Shown piece by piece: positions 1-7,465 of a DNA stretch of 64,000 nt. The position numbers and the translations under genes are program-made. Below the pieces are notes generated by a model. That model saw only the letters and a list, made by a program, of their open reading frames with translations, searched no databases and was not told the DNA's origin. The first letter of the stretch is position 1, and each line of letters opens with the position of its first letter. Source of the stretch: Burkholderia sp. Ax-1719 (GTDB taxonomy: Bacteria > Pseudomonadota > Gammaproteobacteria > Burkholderiales > Burkholderiaceae); NCBI RefSeq assembly GCF_011753055.1, contig NZ_VWWJ01000028.1:1-64000 (forward strand). Direction: 5' to 3'.

Positions 1-320
1 CCCGTCGCGGCGAACGCGCGCGCGCCGCAAGCGGCCGCGATCGCGACAAGACCGAGCGCCACGCCGCGCGTCTCGCCGAGGCGTCGCGCCAGCAGACCGG
101 TGCCGAACGCGCCTAGTCCCATCGCCACCACTGGCAGGCTGGTGAGCAACGACGCGCCATAGAACGACAGGCTGGTCGCCGCGCGGATCGTCGTCATGAG
201 CGGGCTGATCGAGGTGAGCAGCGGCCGCAGATTCAGCCCGATGGCGACGATGGTGGCGTACCAGACGATGGCGCTCGCGTCCGCGGTGCGCGGGCGTGTG
301 GGGTCGGATGTGAAGGACAT
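1..320 (-). CDS. MFS transporter, CynX/NimT type (partial, N-terminal part only)
   Basis: The visible 106 residues are the N-terminus of a major facilitator; the rest lies beyond the left edge. After a short cytoplasmic stretch the protein enters a first membrane helix followed by the run GLNLRPLLTSISPLM, which is typical of the CynX/NimT (cyanate/nitroimidazole-like) MFS branch, then a second helix and the loop ARRLGETRG. The ATG at 320 lies behind a perfect TATAAT hexamer on the minus strand. It is transcribed divergently from a GntR regulator gene, and its promoter is overlapped by three palindromes, so it is probably the target of that regulator. Substrate unknown; the family handles small organic anions, but that is inference. 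Confidence 0.8.
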   Translation of the reverse strand, partial: MSFTSDPTRPRTADASAIVWYATIVAIGLNLRPLLTSISPLMTTIRAATSLSFYGASLLTSLPVVAMGLGAFGTGLLARRLGETRGVALGLVAIAAACGARAFAAT

Positions 321-322
321 TC

Positions 323-379
323 GGTCAACCTTTTGAAGCAAATTTGGTTGACCATTATACCGATTGATTGTCAACAATC
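323..379. promoter_or_regulatory. three GntR-type palindromic operators at 23-bp spacing
   Basis: Three related palindromes are visible: GGTCAACC at 323-330, TGGTTGACCA at 345-354 and GATTGTCAACAATC at 366-379. Their centres (326.5, 349.5, 372.5) are exactly 23 bp apart. The arms (GGT/ACC or TTGT/ACAA around a 2-bp core) resemble known operators of FadR-subfamily GntR repressors. They cover the leader, the start region and the spacer upstream of the TATAAT of the divergent MFS gene. Binding by the adjacent GntR protein is inference. Confidence 0.6.
354..359 (-). promoter_or_regulatory. -10 element of the MFS transporter promoter
   Basis: The minus strand reads TATAAT exactly, 34 bases upstream of the MFS start codon. 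No convincing -35 hexamer sits at 16-18 bp spacing, so the promoter may be weak or activated. The element lies between the second and third palindromes of this intergenic region, as expected for a repressed promoter. Confidence 0.55.
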
Positions 380-453
380 TGGGTGGCGGCTGCTATGCCG
401 CGTATAGCAACAGCCTGGTCTATCGGTGTACGCCGCATGACGGGCGGCCTCGC

Positions 454-459
454 TACAAT
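454..459 (+). promoter_or_regulatory. possible -10 element of the gntR-type gene
   Basis: TACAAT lies 30 bases before the ATG at 490, giving a leader of about 24 nt. No good -35 is visible. It supports starting the regulator at 490 rather than at the more upstream ATG at 364, which sits inside an operator. Confidence 0.35.
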
Positions 460-489
460 GCCGGCTGGTACTTTCACGTGCATGGCTTC

Positions 490-1236
490 ATGGCTTCTTC
501 GACCCGCTCCGCTCCTATCGCTCGTCCCACGCCAACGCCGGCGACCGTCGCCGCCGATACCGACACTGACGATGTCGAAGCGCAGGTCTATGCCGCGATC
601 AACTCGGCGCTGCTGCAAGGCAAACTCGCGCCGGGTCAGCAACTGGTCGAGCGCGAACTCGCCGCGGCGTTTGCCTGCACGCGCGGCGCGTTGCGCAAGG
701 TGCTGGCGCGGCTGGGTTTCGAAGGCAAGCTGGTGCTCGAACCGAATCGCGGTGCGTTTGTGCCGTCGCCATCCGAGGAAGACATTCGCGCCGCGTTCCG
801 GGCGCGTCAGGTGGTGGAGGCGGGAGTGGTGGTGAATCTGTGCGGCGCGCTCGACGCGGGTATGCGCCGCAAGCTCGCCGCGCATGTGCGCAGCGAAAAG
901 AAGGCGCTGCGCGAAGGCCGCGTGGATGAGGCGGTGCGCCTCGCGGGCCAGTTCCATTTGCTGCTCACCGAGCTGGCGGGCGGTACCGCGCTGGTGTCGG
1001 CGCTCGCGCAACTGGTGGCGAAGACGGAGCTGTACAAGGCGCTGTTCGACCCGTCAAAGGCCACCTCATGCGCGCCCGACGAGCACGCGCAGATCATCGC
1101 GGCGCTGGAGAGCGGCGAACAGGCTGCGGCGCTCGCGGCGATGCGCGAGCACCTCGACGAAATCGAAGAGCGCATCGTGCGCCAGGCGCGGCTGCGCTCG
1201 GGGCACGATCTGAAGACGGTATTCGGCGCGCTCTAG
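490..1236 (+). CDS. GntR family (FadR/FCD subfamily) transcriptional regulator
   Basis: A 248-residue regulator. Residues about 28-95 form the winged helix-turn-helix (VYAAINSALLQGKLAPGQQL, then the recognition segment with CTRGALRKVLARL and the wing NRGAFV), and residues about 100-240 form an all-helical FCD ligand-binding domain with a conserved metal-type His in the segment around HLLLTEL. FadR-subfamily members bind small carboxylic acids and usually repress neighbouring transport or catabolic genes. The frame is open back to an ATG at 364, but that start would place coding sequence over an operator and an upstream stretch without protein-like composition, so 490 was chosen; no strong ribosome binding site is seen. 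Likely represses the divergent MFS gene. Confidence 0.85.
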   Translation: MASSTRSAPIARPTPTPATVAADTDTDDVEAQVYAAINSALLQGKLAPGQQLVERELAAAFACTRGALRKVLARLGFEGKLVLEPNRGAFVPSPSEEDIRAAFRARQVVEAGVVVNLCGALDAGMRRKLAAHVRSEKKALREGRVDEAVRLAGQFHLLLTELAGGTALVSALAQLVAKTELYKALFDPSKATSCAPDEHAQIIAALESGEQAAALAAMREHLDEIEERIVRQARLRSGHDLKTVFGAL

Positions 1237-1252
1237 TGAGAATGGGCGGATA

Positions 1253-1468
1253 TCAGCTGATTTCCGCCACGCGCCGCTTCAATTCCCTGGTCGCCGCGAG
1301 CGGAATGCGCGCATCGTCCCAGGTTGCGAGCCATTCCACTTCCCTGGAAGCGAAAATCTGGCCGTGATTGCGCAGCGCATATTGCAGCGAATCGATAATG
1401 TGATTGCGGATGATCTCGGGCGTAGCCGGATCGTCGAGTACAGTGCGGAAGGCTTCGAGCGTGGCCAT
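1253..1468 (-). CDS. conserved small protein of unknown function (71 aa)
   Basis: A 71-residue acidic/basic mixed protein without membrane segment or signal peptide; it contains the stretch EIIRNHIIDSLQYALRNHGQ, probably helical. A GGAG sequence six bases before the ATG is a good ribosome binding site and supports the start. It converges on the GntR gene with a 16-bp gap. No function is recognised. A longer frame on the same strand in another phase (1233-1556) is Arg-rich and was not accepted. Confidence 0.6.
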   Translation of the reverse strand: MATLEAFRTVLDDPATPEIIRNHIIDSLQYALRNHGQIFASREVEWLATWDDARIPLAATRELKRRVAEIS

Positions 1469-1721
1469 CGCGGGCTCCAGCGAGTGTGGCGATAACCTTA
1501 TTTATTGCACGACAAAAAGCCGCGCGCCAGCGTGAAAAAAATGAATCGCGTTTCAATGAGTGCGGGTTCGGGTGATTTTAATCTGGAATCCGTATTAAAA
1601 GGTCGCGCCGATTATCTGCGGTGGCATGACTGCGAATCGACCCGTAACACGCCAGACGCACGCCATTGCTACACTACAGCCTTATGCAAGTCAGTCTTGC
1701 GCAATCGATGAGGGAAATACC

Positions 1722-1916
1722 ATGGTGCGTTATCGGCACTACAAGGGCGGATTTTATGAACTCGTGTGCGAGGCGACGCTCGAATCGGACCCGACGGTCA
1801 CGATGATCGTGTATCGCGCGGCCAACGGCTCGATCTGGACGCGGCCGGCTTCGGTGTTCTTCGAAATGGTCGAATTCGAAGGCGCACTCGTGCCGCGCTT
1901 TGCGCCCGTCAACTGA
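1722..1916 (+). CDS. DUF1653 family protein
   Basis: A 64-residue protein beginning VRYRHYKGGFYELVCEA, matching the compact beta-rich DUF1653 domain (H-YKGG-YE, then an EATLESD segment and an aromatic patch WTRPASVFFE). The domain fills the protein. The ATG at 1722 is preceded by GAGGGAAA. The family is widespread but of unknown function. It lies 37 bp upstream of a small membrane protein gene and may be cotranscribed with it. Confidence 0.8.
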   Translation: MVRYRHYKGGFYELVCEATLESDPTVTMIVYRAANGSIWTRPASVFFEMVEFEGALVPRFAPVN

Positions 1917-1953
1917 TCAATTTTTCATAACCGTCCACGAGGTTCTGTCCAAG

Positions 1954-2148
1954 ATGCGTCTTCTGATCGCGCTTATCGTTCCCTGGTTGCTGTTCTTCAC
2001 GATCGGTCGTCCGGTCGCCGGCATCATCTGCCTGATTCTGCAAATCACGTTGATCGGGTGGATTCCCGCCGCCATCTGGGCGGTCTACTCGCTCAGCCAG
2101 TATCAAACCGATCGCAAGATCAACGACGCTTTTGGCCGTCGCGGTTGA
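1954..2148 (+). CDS. YqaE/Pmp3-like small membrane protein
   Basis: A 64-residue protein with two hydrophobic helices (residues about 3-20 and 24-45) joined by a GRPVAG turn, followed by a charged tail. The second helix with GWIPAAIWAVY resembles the LGWIPG-IHA-Y signature of the YqaE/Pmp3 (UPF0057) family, small membrane proteins linked to membrane potential and stress in other organisms. The ATG at 1954 was preferred over the upstream one at 1900, which overlaps the preceding gene. Assignment to this family is by motif only. Confidence 0.65.
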   Translation: MRLLIALIVPWLLFFTIGRPVAGIICLILQITLIGWIPAAIWAVYSLSQYQTDRKINDAFGRRG

Positions 2149-2254
2149 GAGCGGTTGTGCTGCATCGCGCGGTTACATCCGTAATCCACGCTCACAATTC
2201 AGCGAGAACTTCATAACGCTTCCCCTTTCTTACATATAGAAAGGGGAGCACATC

Positions 2255-2629
2255 ATGTTCAGAACTGCATTGATAGCCGGCGCCATCACCCTGCTCGCGG
2301 GGTGTGCGGTGGCGCCGGGTTACGGATATGGCTACGGTCAGCCGGGCTATTACGACTACGGCTACGCGCCGGGTTACGCCGCCCCGGCTTATGGCAGCGT
2401 GAATATCGGCGTCTGGGGCGGTGGCGGCGGTGGTGACCATTGGCACGGCGGCGATCGCGGCAGACCTTGGGGCGGCGGTGGCGGCTACGGCGGCTGGCAC
2501 GGCGGCGGCGGTCATGGCGGCCCGTGGGGTCCGCCGGGTGGCAGTCACGGCGGTGGCGGAGGTGGACGCGGTGGTGGTGGCGGCGGTGGGCACGGCGGCG
2601 GTGGCGGTCACGGCGGTGGAGGCCGATGA
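2255..2629 (+). CDS. Gly/Tyr-rich lipoprotein (low complexity)
   Basis: A 124-residue exported protein. The N-terminus MFRTALIAGAITLLAGC is a lipoprotein signal with lipobox LAGC (Cys at 17). The next part is rich in Tyr-Gly pairs (residues about 20-50), then comes a Gly/His-rich tail with runs of Gly and HGG repeats to the end. AAGGGGAG lies just before the ATG. Such proteins are common in Burkholderiaceae envelopes; a His/Gly-rich tail could bind metal, but that is speculation. A terminator-like hairpin follows at 2697. Confidence 0.7.
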   Translation: MFRTALIAGAITLLAGCAVAPGYGYGYGQPGYYDYGYAPGYAAPAYGSVNIGVWGGGGGGDHWHGGDRGRPWGGGGGYGGWHGGGGHGGPWGPPGGSHGGGGGGRGGGGGGGHGGGGGHGGGGR

Positions 2630-2696
2630 TCGCGGCCAGCTTTTTGCCTCCCGTCTAGAGGGAAAACTCGATAAAGACCCGTCGCCAGAAAACAAG

Positions 2697-2736
2697 CAGG
2701 CCCGCGGCTCAAGAGAGCGGCGGGCCTGTTTGCTTT
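2697..2736 (+). terminator. rho-independent terminator after the Gly-rich lipoprotein gene
   Basis: CAGGCCCGC (2697-2705) pairs with GCGGGCCTG (2720-2728) around a 14-base loop and is followed by TTTGCTTTT. It lies 70 bases after the stop at 2629. Confidence 0.6.
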
Positions 2737-2753
2737 TGAGCGCTGCGCAAATG

Positions 2754-2780
2754 AAGAAGGCCGCAAACGCGGCCTTCTTT
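2754..2780 (-). terminator. hairpin terminator of the DUF4148 gene (possibly bidirectional)
   Basis: AAGAAGGCCGC (2754-2764) and GCGGCCTTCTT (2769-2779) form a perfect 11-bp stem with a four-base loop, 22 bases beyond the stop of the minus-strand gene at 2802. The A/T-rich stem ends could also serve plus-strand transcripts. Confidence 0.6.
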
Positions 2781-2801
2781 CACTGCAACTACAGATGCTG
2801 C

Positions 2802-3059
2802 TTACTGACCGGACTGCGAGGTCGTGCCAGTCGACGAGCCGTAAGCCGTATTGGCCTTCTCAGCGGCGATCTTCTGTTCTGCAGCCTGAACGTTCTGCGG
2901 ATAGTGCATCCAGTCGCTCGGATCGTAACCGGCAGCGCGGAGCTGGGCCAGATCGGCGCGGACTTCGGCGCGCGTGAGCGGCTGTTGCGATTGTGCGTAC
3001 GAAACGGTCGGGACGGCGACCACTGCGGCGAGGAGCGCGGCTCCAAGAAGCGATTTCAT
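2802..3059 (-). CDS. DUF4148 exported protein
   Basis: An 85-residue protein: signal peptide (KSLLGAALLAAVVAVPTVSYA, cleavage after AYA-like SYA near residue 21), then the DUF4148 core LTRAEVRADLAQLRAAGYDP followed by W-HYPQN and a Ser/Thr/Gly-rich tail. GGAGG lies seven bases before the ATG at 3059, which decides the start over an upstream one. The family is typical of Burkholderiaceae and of unknown function; two other members are in this window. It faces another DUF4148 gene across a 358-bp divergent intergenic region. Confidence 0.85.
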   Translation of the reverse strand: MKSLLGAALLAAVVAVPTVSYAQSQQPLTRAEVRADLAQLRAAGYDPSDWMHYPQNVQAAEQKIAAEKANTAYGSSTGTTSQSGQ

Positions 3060-3417
3060 TTCCACTACCTCCGATTTCTTTTTAGAGGGGTTCACGCGAT
3101 GGCGTAACCCATGGCAGCAATGTAGGCGTTCGGAGGCCTAGGGTAAATACTTAGAAAGCGAATTCAGTGTTCTCCTGGCGACAACAATCGGGCGTTCAAA
3201 TCGTCTGATTATTTCGCAGACATAGACAGCGCAAGGGAAAGATTTAGGGGCAGATTGTTGCGCTGAAGCAAATCGATTATTGCGAAATCCGCAACTGGAA
3301 TTCGCCGACTTCGGCATATATCCGGATCGAGCGCTTGCCTAGAATCCACTCAACGCCTGAACACGCGCATCGCAATGCAGCATGCCGGGCGATTCCAACA
3401 ATTCCGGAGGTCACATC
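3060..3417. other. 358-bp divergent intergenic region between two DUF4148 genes
   Basis: The region carries the ribosome binding sites of both flanking genes (GGAGG on each strand). It is less GC-rich than the coding sequence around it. No confident promoter hexamers, palindromes or small genes were recognised. Confidence 0.4.
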
Positions 3418-3705
3418 ATGAAGTCGCTGATTCAAGCTGTCGTTATCGCCACCGCCTGCGCCGCGCCGCTGGCCGCTTTCGCCCAGGCCGACCAGGGCCT
3501 CACGCGCGAGCAGGTGCGCGCCCAACTCGTCGAGTTCCAGCAAACGAGCCGTAACCAGAATGTCGCCGCCGCCGGTACCGGCGCGGCCGTCACGCAAGGC
3601 GACAGCGCCTACGGTGGCGTGAGCAGCACGTCGGCGGCTGGCGCCGGTTACGTCTCCGAAGCGGCCCGCCGTGGTCCGCAGTCGGTGTACTTCGGCGGTC
3701 AATAA
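3418..3705 (+). CDS. DUF4148-type exported protein
   Basis: A 95-residue protein with a signal peptide (SLIQAVVIATACAAPLAAFA, ending AFA near residue 21) and the short motif GLTREQVRAQLVEFQQT, which matches the front half of DUF4148; the Gly-Tyr-Asp-Pro part is missing and the rest is Gly/Ala/Ser-rich, so it is a diverged member. CCGGAGG lies six bases before the ATG at 3418. Function unknown. A strong bidirectional terminator follows at 3741. Confidence 0.8.
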   Translation: MKSLIQAVVIATACAAPLAAFAQADQGLTREQVRAQLVEFQQTSRNQNVAAAGTGAAVTQGDSAYGGVSSTSAAGAGYVSEAARRGPQSVYFGGQ

Positions 3706-3740
3706 GTCTGACCGGCGGGCGCCTCGCGCCCGCACACGAA

Positions 3741-3780
3741 CGAACGGCCCGCGATCCTGGATCGCGGGCCGTTCGTGTTT
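3741..3780. terminator. bidirectional rho-independent terminator
   Basis: CGAACGGCCCGCGATCC (3741-3757) is the exact reverse complement of 3759-3775, followed by GTGTTTT on the plus strand. It separates the DUF4148 gene from the convergent ferredoxin gene whose stop lies at 3787. Confidence 0.8.
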
Positions 3781-3786
3781 TCCGGC

Positions 3787-4119
3787 TCAGGAAAGTTCGG
3801 CTTCGGGCACGTCGAGCACGAGATCCGTGCGCGCGACGGCCACGCAGGTCAGCACGTAGCCTTCGGCTTTTTCCTCGCGCGAAAGGCCCGGCCATTCGAT
3901 CGTGAAGTCGATCTCACCGCTCACGACGCGGCACAGGCAGGTGCGGCAGGTGCCGTTGCGGCACGAGCGCGGCAGGCGGATGCCCGCGAAGCTGGCGGCT
4001 TCGAGCAGGGTGAGTTCGGGCGGCGCTTCGAATTCGCGTCCGAGCGGTTCCACGCGCACCACGGGTACGTGGGCTTCGGCGGCGTTGCTGGCGGCGTGTT
4101 CGGGAGCGTCGGGATTCAT
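3787..4119 (-). CDS. plant-type 2Fe-2S ferredoxin
   Basis: A 110-residue small electron carrier. The cluster ligands are visible as C-RNGT-C-RT-C (a C-x4-C-x2-C array at about residues 53-61) and a fourth Cys in the VLTC segment near residue 91, the layout of a plant/XylT-type [2Fe-2S] ferredoxin. A beta-grasp fold fits the length, and about 20 acidic residues precede it. There is no oxygenase or reductase gene next to it, so its partner is unknown. Confidence 0.9.
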   Translation of the reverse strand: MNPDAPEHAASNAAEAHVPVVRVEPLGREFEAPPELTLLEAASFAGIRLPRSCRNGTCRTCLCRVVSGEIDFTIEWPGLSREEKAEGYVLTCVAVARTDLVLDVPEAELS

Positions 4120-4192
4120 GGCGGGGTGGATCGATAAGGCATCGCCGCGAAGCTTAACCTGGCGATGTCCCGGCCGCGCTGCCCATCACCAC

Positions 4193-6205
4193 TTATCGCC
4201 GCCGCAAATGCCGGTACACCGTATTGCGCGCCAGCCCCAACTCGCGCGCCGCCGCCGAAACATTGCCGCCGTGGCGCGAAAGCGTATCGTCGATCAGGCG
4301 GGCCTGCCAGTCGGCGAGGCGCGCCGGCGATGCCTCTGGCGTGGTGGTGGAGTGATCGGCCGGTCGAGCGGCCGTCGCATCGACAGCCAGATCGAGCGGT
4401 TCGTCTTCAATGTCGTCGCAATCGTCCAGCAGATCCTCGGGCAGATGCGCGAGTTCGATCGCGGACTCTCCCTCGGCCAGGATAGCGGCGGTGCGCAGCA
4501 CATTGGCCAGTTGGCGCAGGTTGCCGGGCCATCGGCAACGCGCAAAGCAGGCGCGCACCGCGGGCGCGATACGCGCGGGCGCTGCGGGGATTTCACGTCT
4601 CACGAGCGTCAGCACGCGCGTGACGAGCGCATCCAGATCCGTGCGCCTGGCCAGCGGCGGCAGCGTCACGGCCAGGCCGTTGATGCGGTAATAAAGATCC
4701 TCGCGGAAGCTGCCTTCGGCGATCATCGCGCGCAGGTCGCGGTGCGTAGCGCAGACGATGCGCAGATCGACGGGCACGGCCCGCGCGCCGCCCAGCGGCA
4801 TCACGGCGCGCTCCTGTAGCACGCGCATGAGCCTGACCTGCTGCGCGAGCGGCATATCGCCGATTTCATCGAGAAAAAGCGTGCCGCCGTGCGCCTGCTG
4901 GATCTTGCCGGGACTGCCGCGCCGTTTCGCGCCGGTGAACGCGCCGTCCTCATAGCCGAACAGTTCGGCTTCGATCAGCGAATCGGGTAGCGCCGCACAG
5001 TTGAGCGCGATGAAGGGCGCATCGCGGCGAGGCGAATCCTGATGCAGCGCCCGCGCGAGCCATTCCTTGCCGGTGCCGGTGCGGCCCAGAACCAGCACGG
5101 GGATGTCGCGCCCGCGCACCTTGGCGACGCGTTCGAGCACGGCGGTCATGCGCGCGTCGCCGGTATCGAGATCGGCGAAGGTGGGCTGCCAGTGGGCAGG
5201 GGCGGCAGCAGTGGCTGCGGCGGCGCGCGCAGGTTTGGCTTCGCTGCGCTCCGCGGCCGTTGCCGATGATGCAGGCCATGCCGTCTGCGCACGCGTGACG
5301 GTTGCGCCCGGCGTGCCTTGCGCGACCACGCGCACCCCGCTCGGCAGCGTCAGCGTGAGCGGCGCATTCGGGGTGGTGTGCGCCTGCATCAGCCGTTGCA
5401 GGAAGGCGGCGAACGGCACGCCGAAAAGCGCGTCGAAGCCGCGCTGCTGCAGCGTCGCAAGCGGCGCGCCGAACTGGAACAGCGCACTGCGGTTCGCGCA
5501 CAGCAGCGTGCCGTCAGGTGCGAACGCCGCGAGTCCTTCGTAGAGCGTACCGATGAACTCGGCGCGCGCGTGGAACTGAAGGCGCACCGCATCGGCGAAC
5601 TCGGTGTTGAAGAGATGGTTCTCGATCATCTGCGCCGACATGCGCACCAGCGCCAGCGTGTGCTTGTGAAAGCCGTGCGACTCGCCGCTCACGTCGAGCG
5701 CGCCGAGCGTGCGGCCCCACGGATCGGCGATCGGCGCGCACGAGCAGGTGAGGATGTGATTGGCGCGCAGGAAATGCTCGCCCGCATGGATGGTGGTGGG
5801 CTGCCCTTCGACCAGCGCCGTGCCGATGGCATTGGTGCCGCGATCGCGCTCGGCCCACGACACGCCGGGGCGCAGTGCCACGCGGCGCGCCTTCTCGACG
5901 AAATCGGTGTCGCCGAGACTGTGCAGGATCACGCCGTTGCGGTCGGTGAGCAGCACCATGCTCTCGGTATCGACGATCTGCGCATGCAGCGCGTCCATCA
6001 CCGGGCGCGCCTGATGGTAAAGCGCGTGGTTCGCGTCGATCAGATTGCGCAGGTCGGCGGCGGCGAGCGCGTCGAACTCGGGCGTTGCTCTCGCGCTCAG
6101 GCCAAGCGAGCGCGAGCGCGCATGCGCCTGGGCGATCGCGTCCGCGCGGGCCGCGTCGGGGGGCTTGACGGTGACGGATGGGCGTCGGGTCACGCGTGTC
6201 TCCAT
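4193..6205 (-). CDS. sigma-54-dependent activator, AcoR type (GAF-AAA+-Fis HTH)
   Basis: A 670-residue enhancer-binding protein. Residues about 70-200 are a GAF-like sensor with the AcoR-type signature GTNAIGTAL and GALDVSGE; residues about 345-570 are the sigma-54 AAA+ domain with Walker A GRTGTGKE (about 375), the GAFTGA loop that contacts sigma-54 (about 421), Walker B GGTLFLDEIGD and the WPGNLRQL segment; residues 630-670 are a Fis-type helix-turn-helix (GGNVSAAARELGLARNTVYRHL). The family activates acetoin, alcohol or aromatic catabolism genes, but no such genes and no clear sigma-54 promoter are adjacent, so the target is unknown. The usual Glu of GETGTGKE is Arg here. Start at 6205 was chosen because upstream sequence lacks protein character. 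Confidence 0.9.
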   Translation of the reverse strand: METRVTRRPSVTVKPPDAARADAIAQAHARSRSLGLSARATPEFDALAAADLRNLIDANHALYHQARPVMDALHAQIVDTESMVLLTDRNGVILHSLGDTDFVEKARRVALRPGVSWAERDRGTNAIGTALVEGQPTTIHAGEHFLRANHILTCSCAPIADPWGRTLGALDVSGESHGFHKHTLALVRMSAQMIENHLFNTEFADAVRLQFHARAEFIGTLYEGLAAFAPDGTLLCANRSALFQFGAPLATLQQRGFDALFGVPFAAFLQRLMQAHTTPNAPLTLTLPSGVRVVAQGTPGATVTRAQTAWPASSATAAERSEAKPARAAAATAAAPAHWQPTFADLDTGDARMTAVLERVAKVRGRDIPVLVLGRTGTGKEWLARALHQDSPRRDAPFIALNCAALPDSLIEAELFGYEDGAFTGAKRRGSPGKIQQAHGGTLFLDEIGDMPLAQQVRLMRVLQERAVMPLGGARAVPVDLRIVCATHRDLRAMIAEGSFREDLYYRINGLAVTLPPLARRTDLDALVTRVLTLVRREIPAAPARIAPAVRACFARCRWPGNLRQLANVLRTAAILAEGESAIELAHLPEDLLDDCDDIEDEPLDLAVDATAARPADHSTTTPEASPARLADWQARLIDDTLSRHGGNVSAAARELGLARNTVYRHLRRR

Positions 6206-6503
6206 GTTCTGGCCGGCTGGGCGATTGCGCCGCTGCGTTGCAGCATGGCTTTCGCGCGCCTGGCAGGTAGTCGATCCATGGTACAGGAAGGCCGCCGCGC
6301 GCTGCATTCGGGCAATTGCTGCCAGGCGCGCCGGATTGTTATCGGGTTGCGGCTGCGGATCGCCAATGTGGATGCAACTGCGCCTTGCCTTTCCGCGCGC
6401 CGGTGCCAGGATGAAGACAGGGACGCGCAACGGCGTCCCGGCGGCGGCGCAACAGGCAGTACGGGGTTTTCAGGGCCGTCGCGGCTCCCTTGCGGAGTGC
6501 ATC

Positions 6504-6722
6504 ATGGTCCAAGGCGAATTGAGGATCCTGGTGGCGGCGCTCGCCGTCTTTGCCGTGCTGGCGGGTCTTGCGCTGGCCATTCATGGCCTGCTCTTCGATC
6601 TGCACACCTACGTGGATTACGGCATGGCGATCGTGGCGGGCGGTATCGCCGCGTTCGTCGCGATGCTGACAGTCCATCCGAAGGACGTCGAAATCGAACA
6701 GCACCGGCATCGCGAATCCTGA
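6504..6722 (+). CDS. small membrane protein of unknown function (72 aa)
   Basis: A 72-residue protein with two hydrophobic helices (about residues 8-28 and 38-57) and a charged C-terminus ending in EIEQHRHRES. GCGGAG lies seven bases before the ATG at 6504. It stands alone, divergent from the sigma-54 activator. No family was recognised. Confidence 0.55.
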   Translation: MVQGELRILVAALAVFAVLAGLALAIHGLLFDLHTYVDYGMAIVAGGIAAFVAMLTVHPKDVEIEQHRHRES

Positions 6723-6945
6723 GGTTTCCGCGCGTTCGTCTGCGTTTTCCCAAGCGCGGACGACGCTGCACTGCGTCATGCCATGCGCGTCGATTACGCG
6801 CGGAGGCGGCGCGTCGGTCGCGCTTGCGCACGCCAGGTCCGCACGCTGCGTTGCTGCAGCAGACGCTGAAAAACAGGGCCGCGAACAACATTTCGCGCGT
6901 GTGACAAAGTCGACCTTGCCAGCCGCGCGAAGTGTCCTAAAGTGA

Positions 6946-7005
6946 ATCAAATCGACCGCCGCAACGGGTTCGCGAAGCGAGACGTGCGGCGGTCGACGTT
7001 TTGAT
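6946..7005 (+). other. long near-perfect hairpin upstream of the DUF1488 gene
   Basis: The 352-bp gap between 6722 and 7075 holds one strong structure: TCGACCGCCGC (6952-6962) pairs perfectly with GCGGCGGTCGA (6986-6996), extended outward by ATCAAA/TTTGAT after a three-base bulge. The loop is 23 nt and holds a short TTCGCGAA palindrome. It could be a terminator, a leader structure of the downstream gene or a small RNA element. Nothing else was recognised in the gap. Confidence 0.4.
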
Positions 7006-7074
7006 CCGCGTGCATGCCGAGGAGGTGCATCGAAAGGCGCGGCCCCGCTCACTCTCTACCCTAAGGCGAATCCC

Positions 7075-7368
7075 ATGCAGATCCTGTTTCCGAACGAAGC
7101 CCCTGAATACTCGGGGCGCGAACTGACCTTGGCGTTCCCGGCAATGATCGATGGCGAGAGGGTGGAATGTACGATCACGGCGGCGGCGCTGGAGGACCAT
7201 TTCGGCGCGGCATCGCCGCGTGCGGAGGATGTGCTCGACGCCTTCGACCATCACCGTGAGCGTATCGAGGCCGTCGCGCGCCGCCTGCTCTCCGAAACGC
7301 GCGCGCAATGCCTGACACTGCGCAGCGGCTATGTGCGCTTCGTGCAGGCGCACGGCGTGGCGTCATGA
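7075..7368 (+). CDS. DUF1488 family protein
   Basis: A 97-residue protein beginning MQILFPNEAPEYSG, followed by LTLAFPAMIDGERVECTIT and AALEDHFGA, the order of conserved elements in DUF1488 (a short domain in which a beta sheet is followed by a helix with a conserved Ala-Leu). AAGG lies before the ATG. Function unknown. The gene ends in a clear terminator at 7411. Confidence 0.75.
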   Translation: MQILFPNEAPEYSGRELTLAFPAMIDGERVECTITAAALEDHFGAASPRAEDVLDAFDHHRERIEAVARRLLSETRAQCLTLRSGYVRFVQAHGVAS

Positions 7369-7410
7369 ACTGACTCGCCGCGCCAGTGGGCTGAATCGGA
7401 GCCTGCCATG

Positions 7411-7442
7411 CCCCGCAATGCTTCTGGCGCTGCGGGGTTTTT
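7411..7442 (+). terminator. rho-independent terminator of the DUF1488 gene
   Basis: CCCCGCA (7411-7417) pairs with TGCGGGG (7431-7437) and is followed directly by TTTTT. Confidence 0.8.
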
Positions 7443-7465
7443 GCTTTATCGGCGCCCGAATGCGG

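Noticed and set aside
1576..1600. Inverted repeat TTTTAAT/ATTAAAA with 11-base spacer upstream of the DUF1653 gene
   Set aside because: Short A/T arms in an AT-rich leader; no position relative to a promoter could be fixed.
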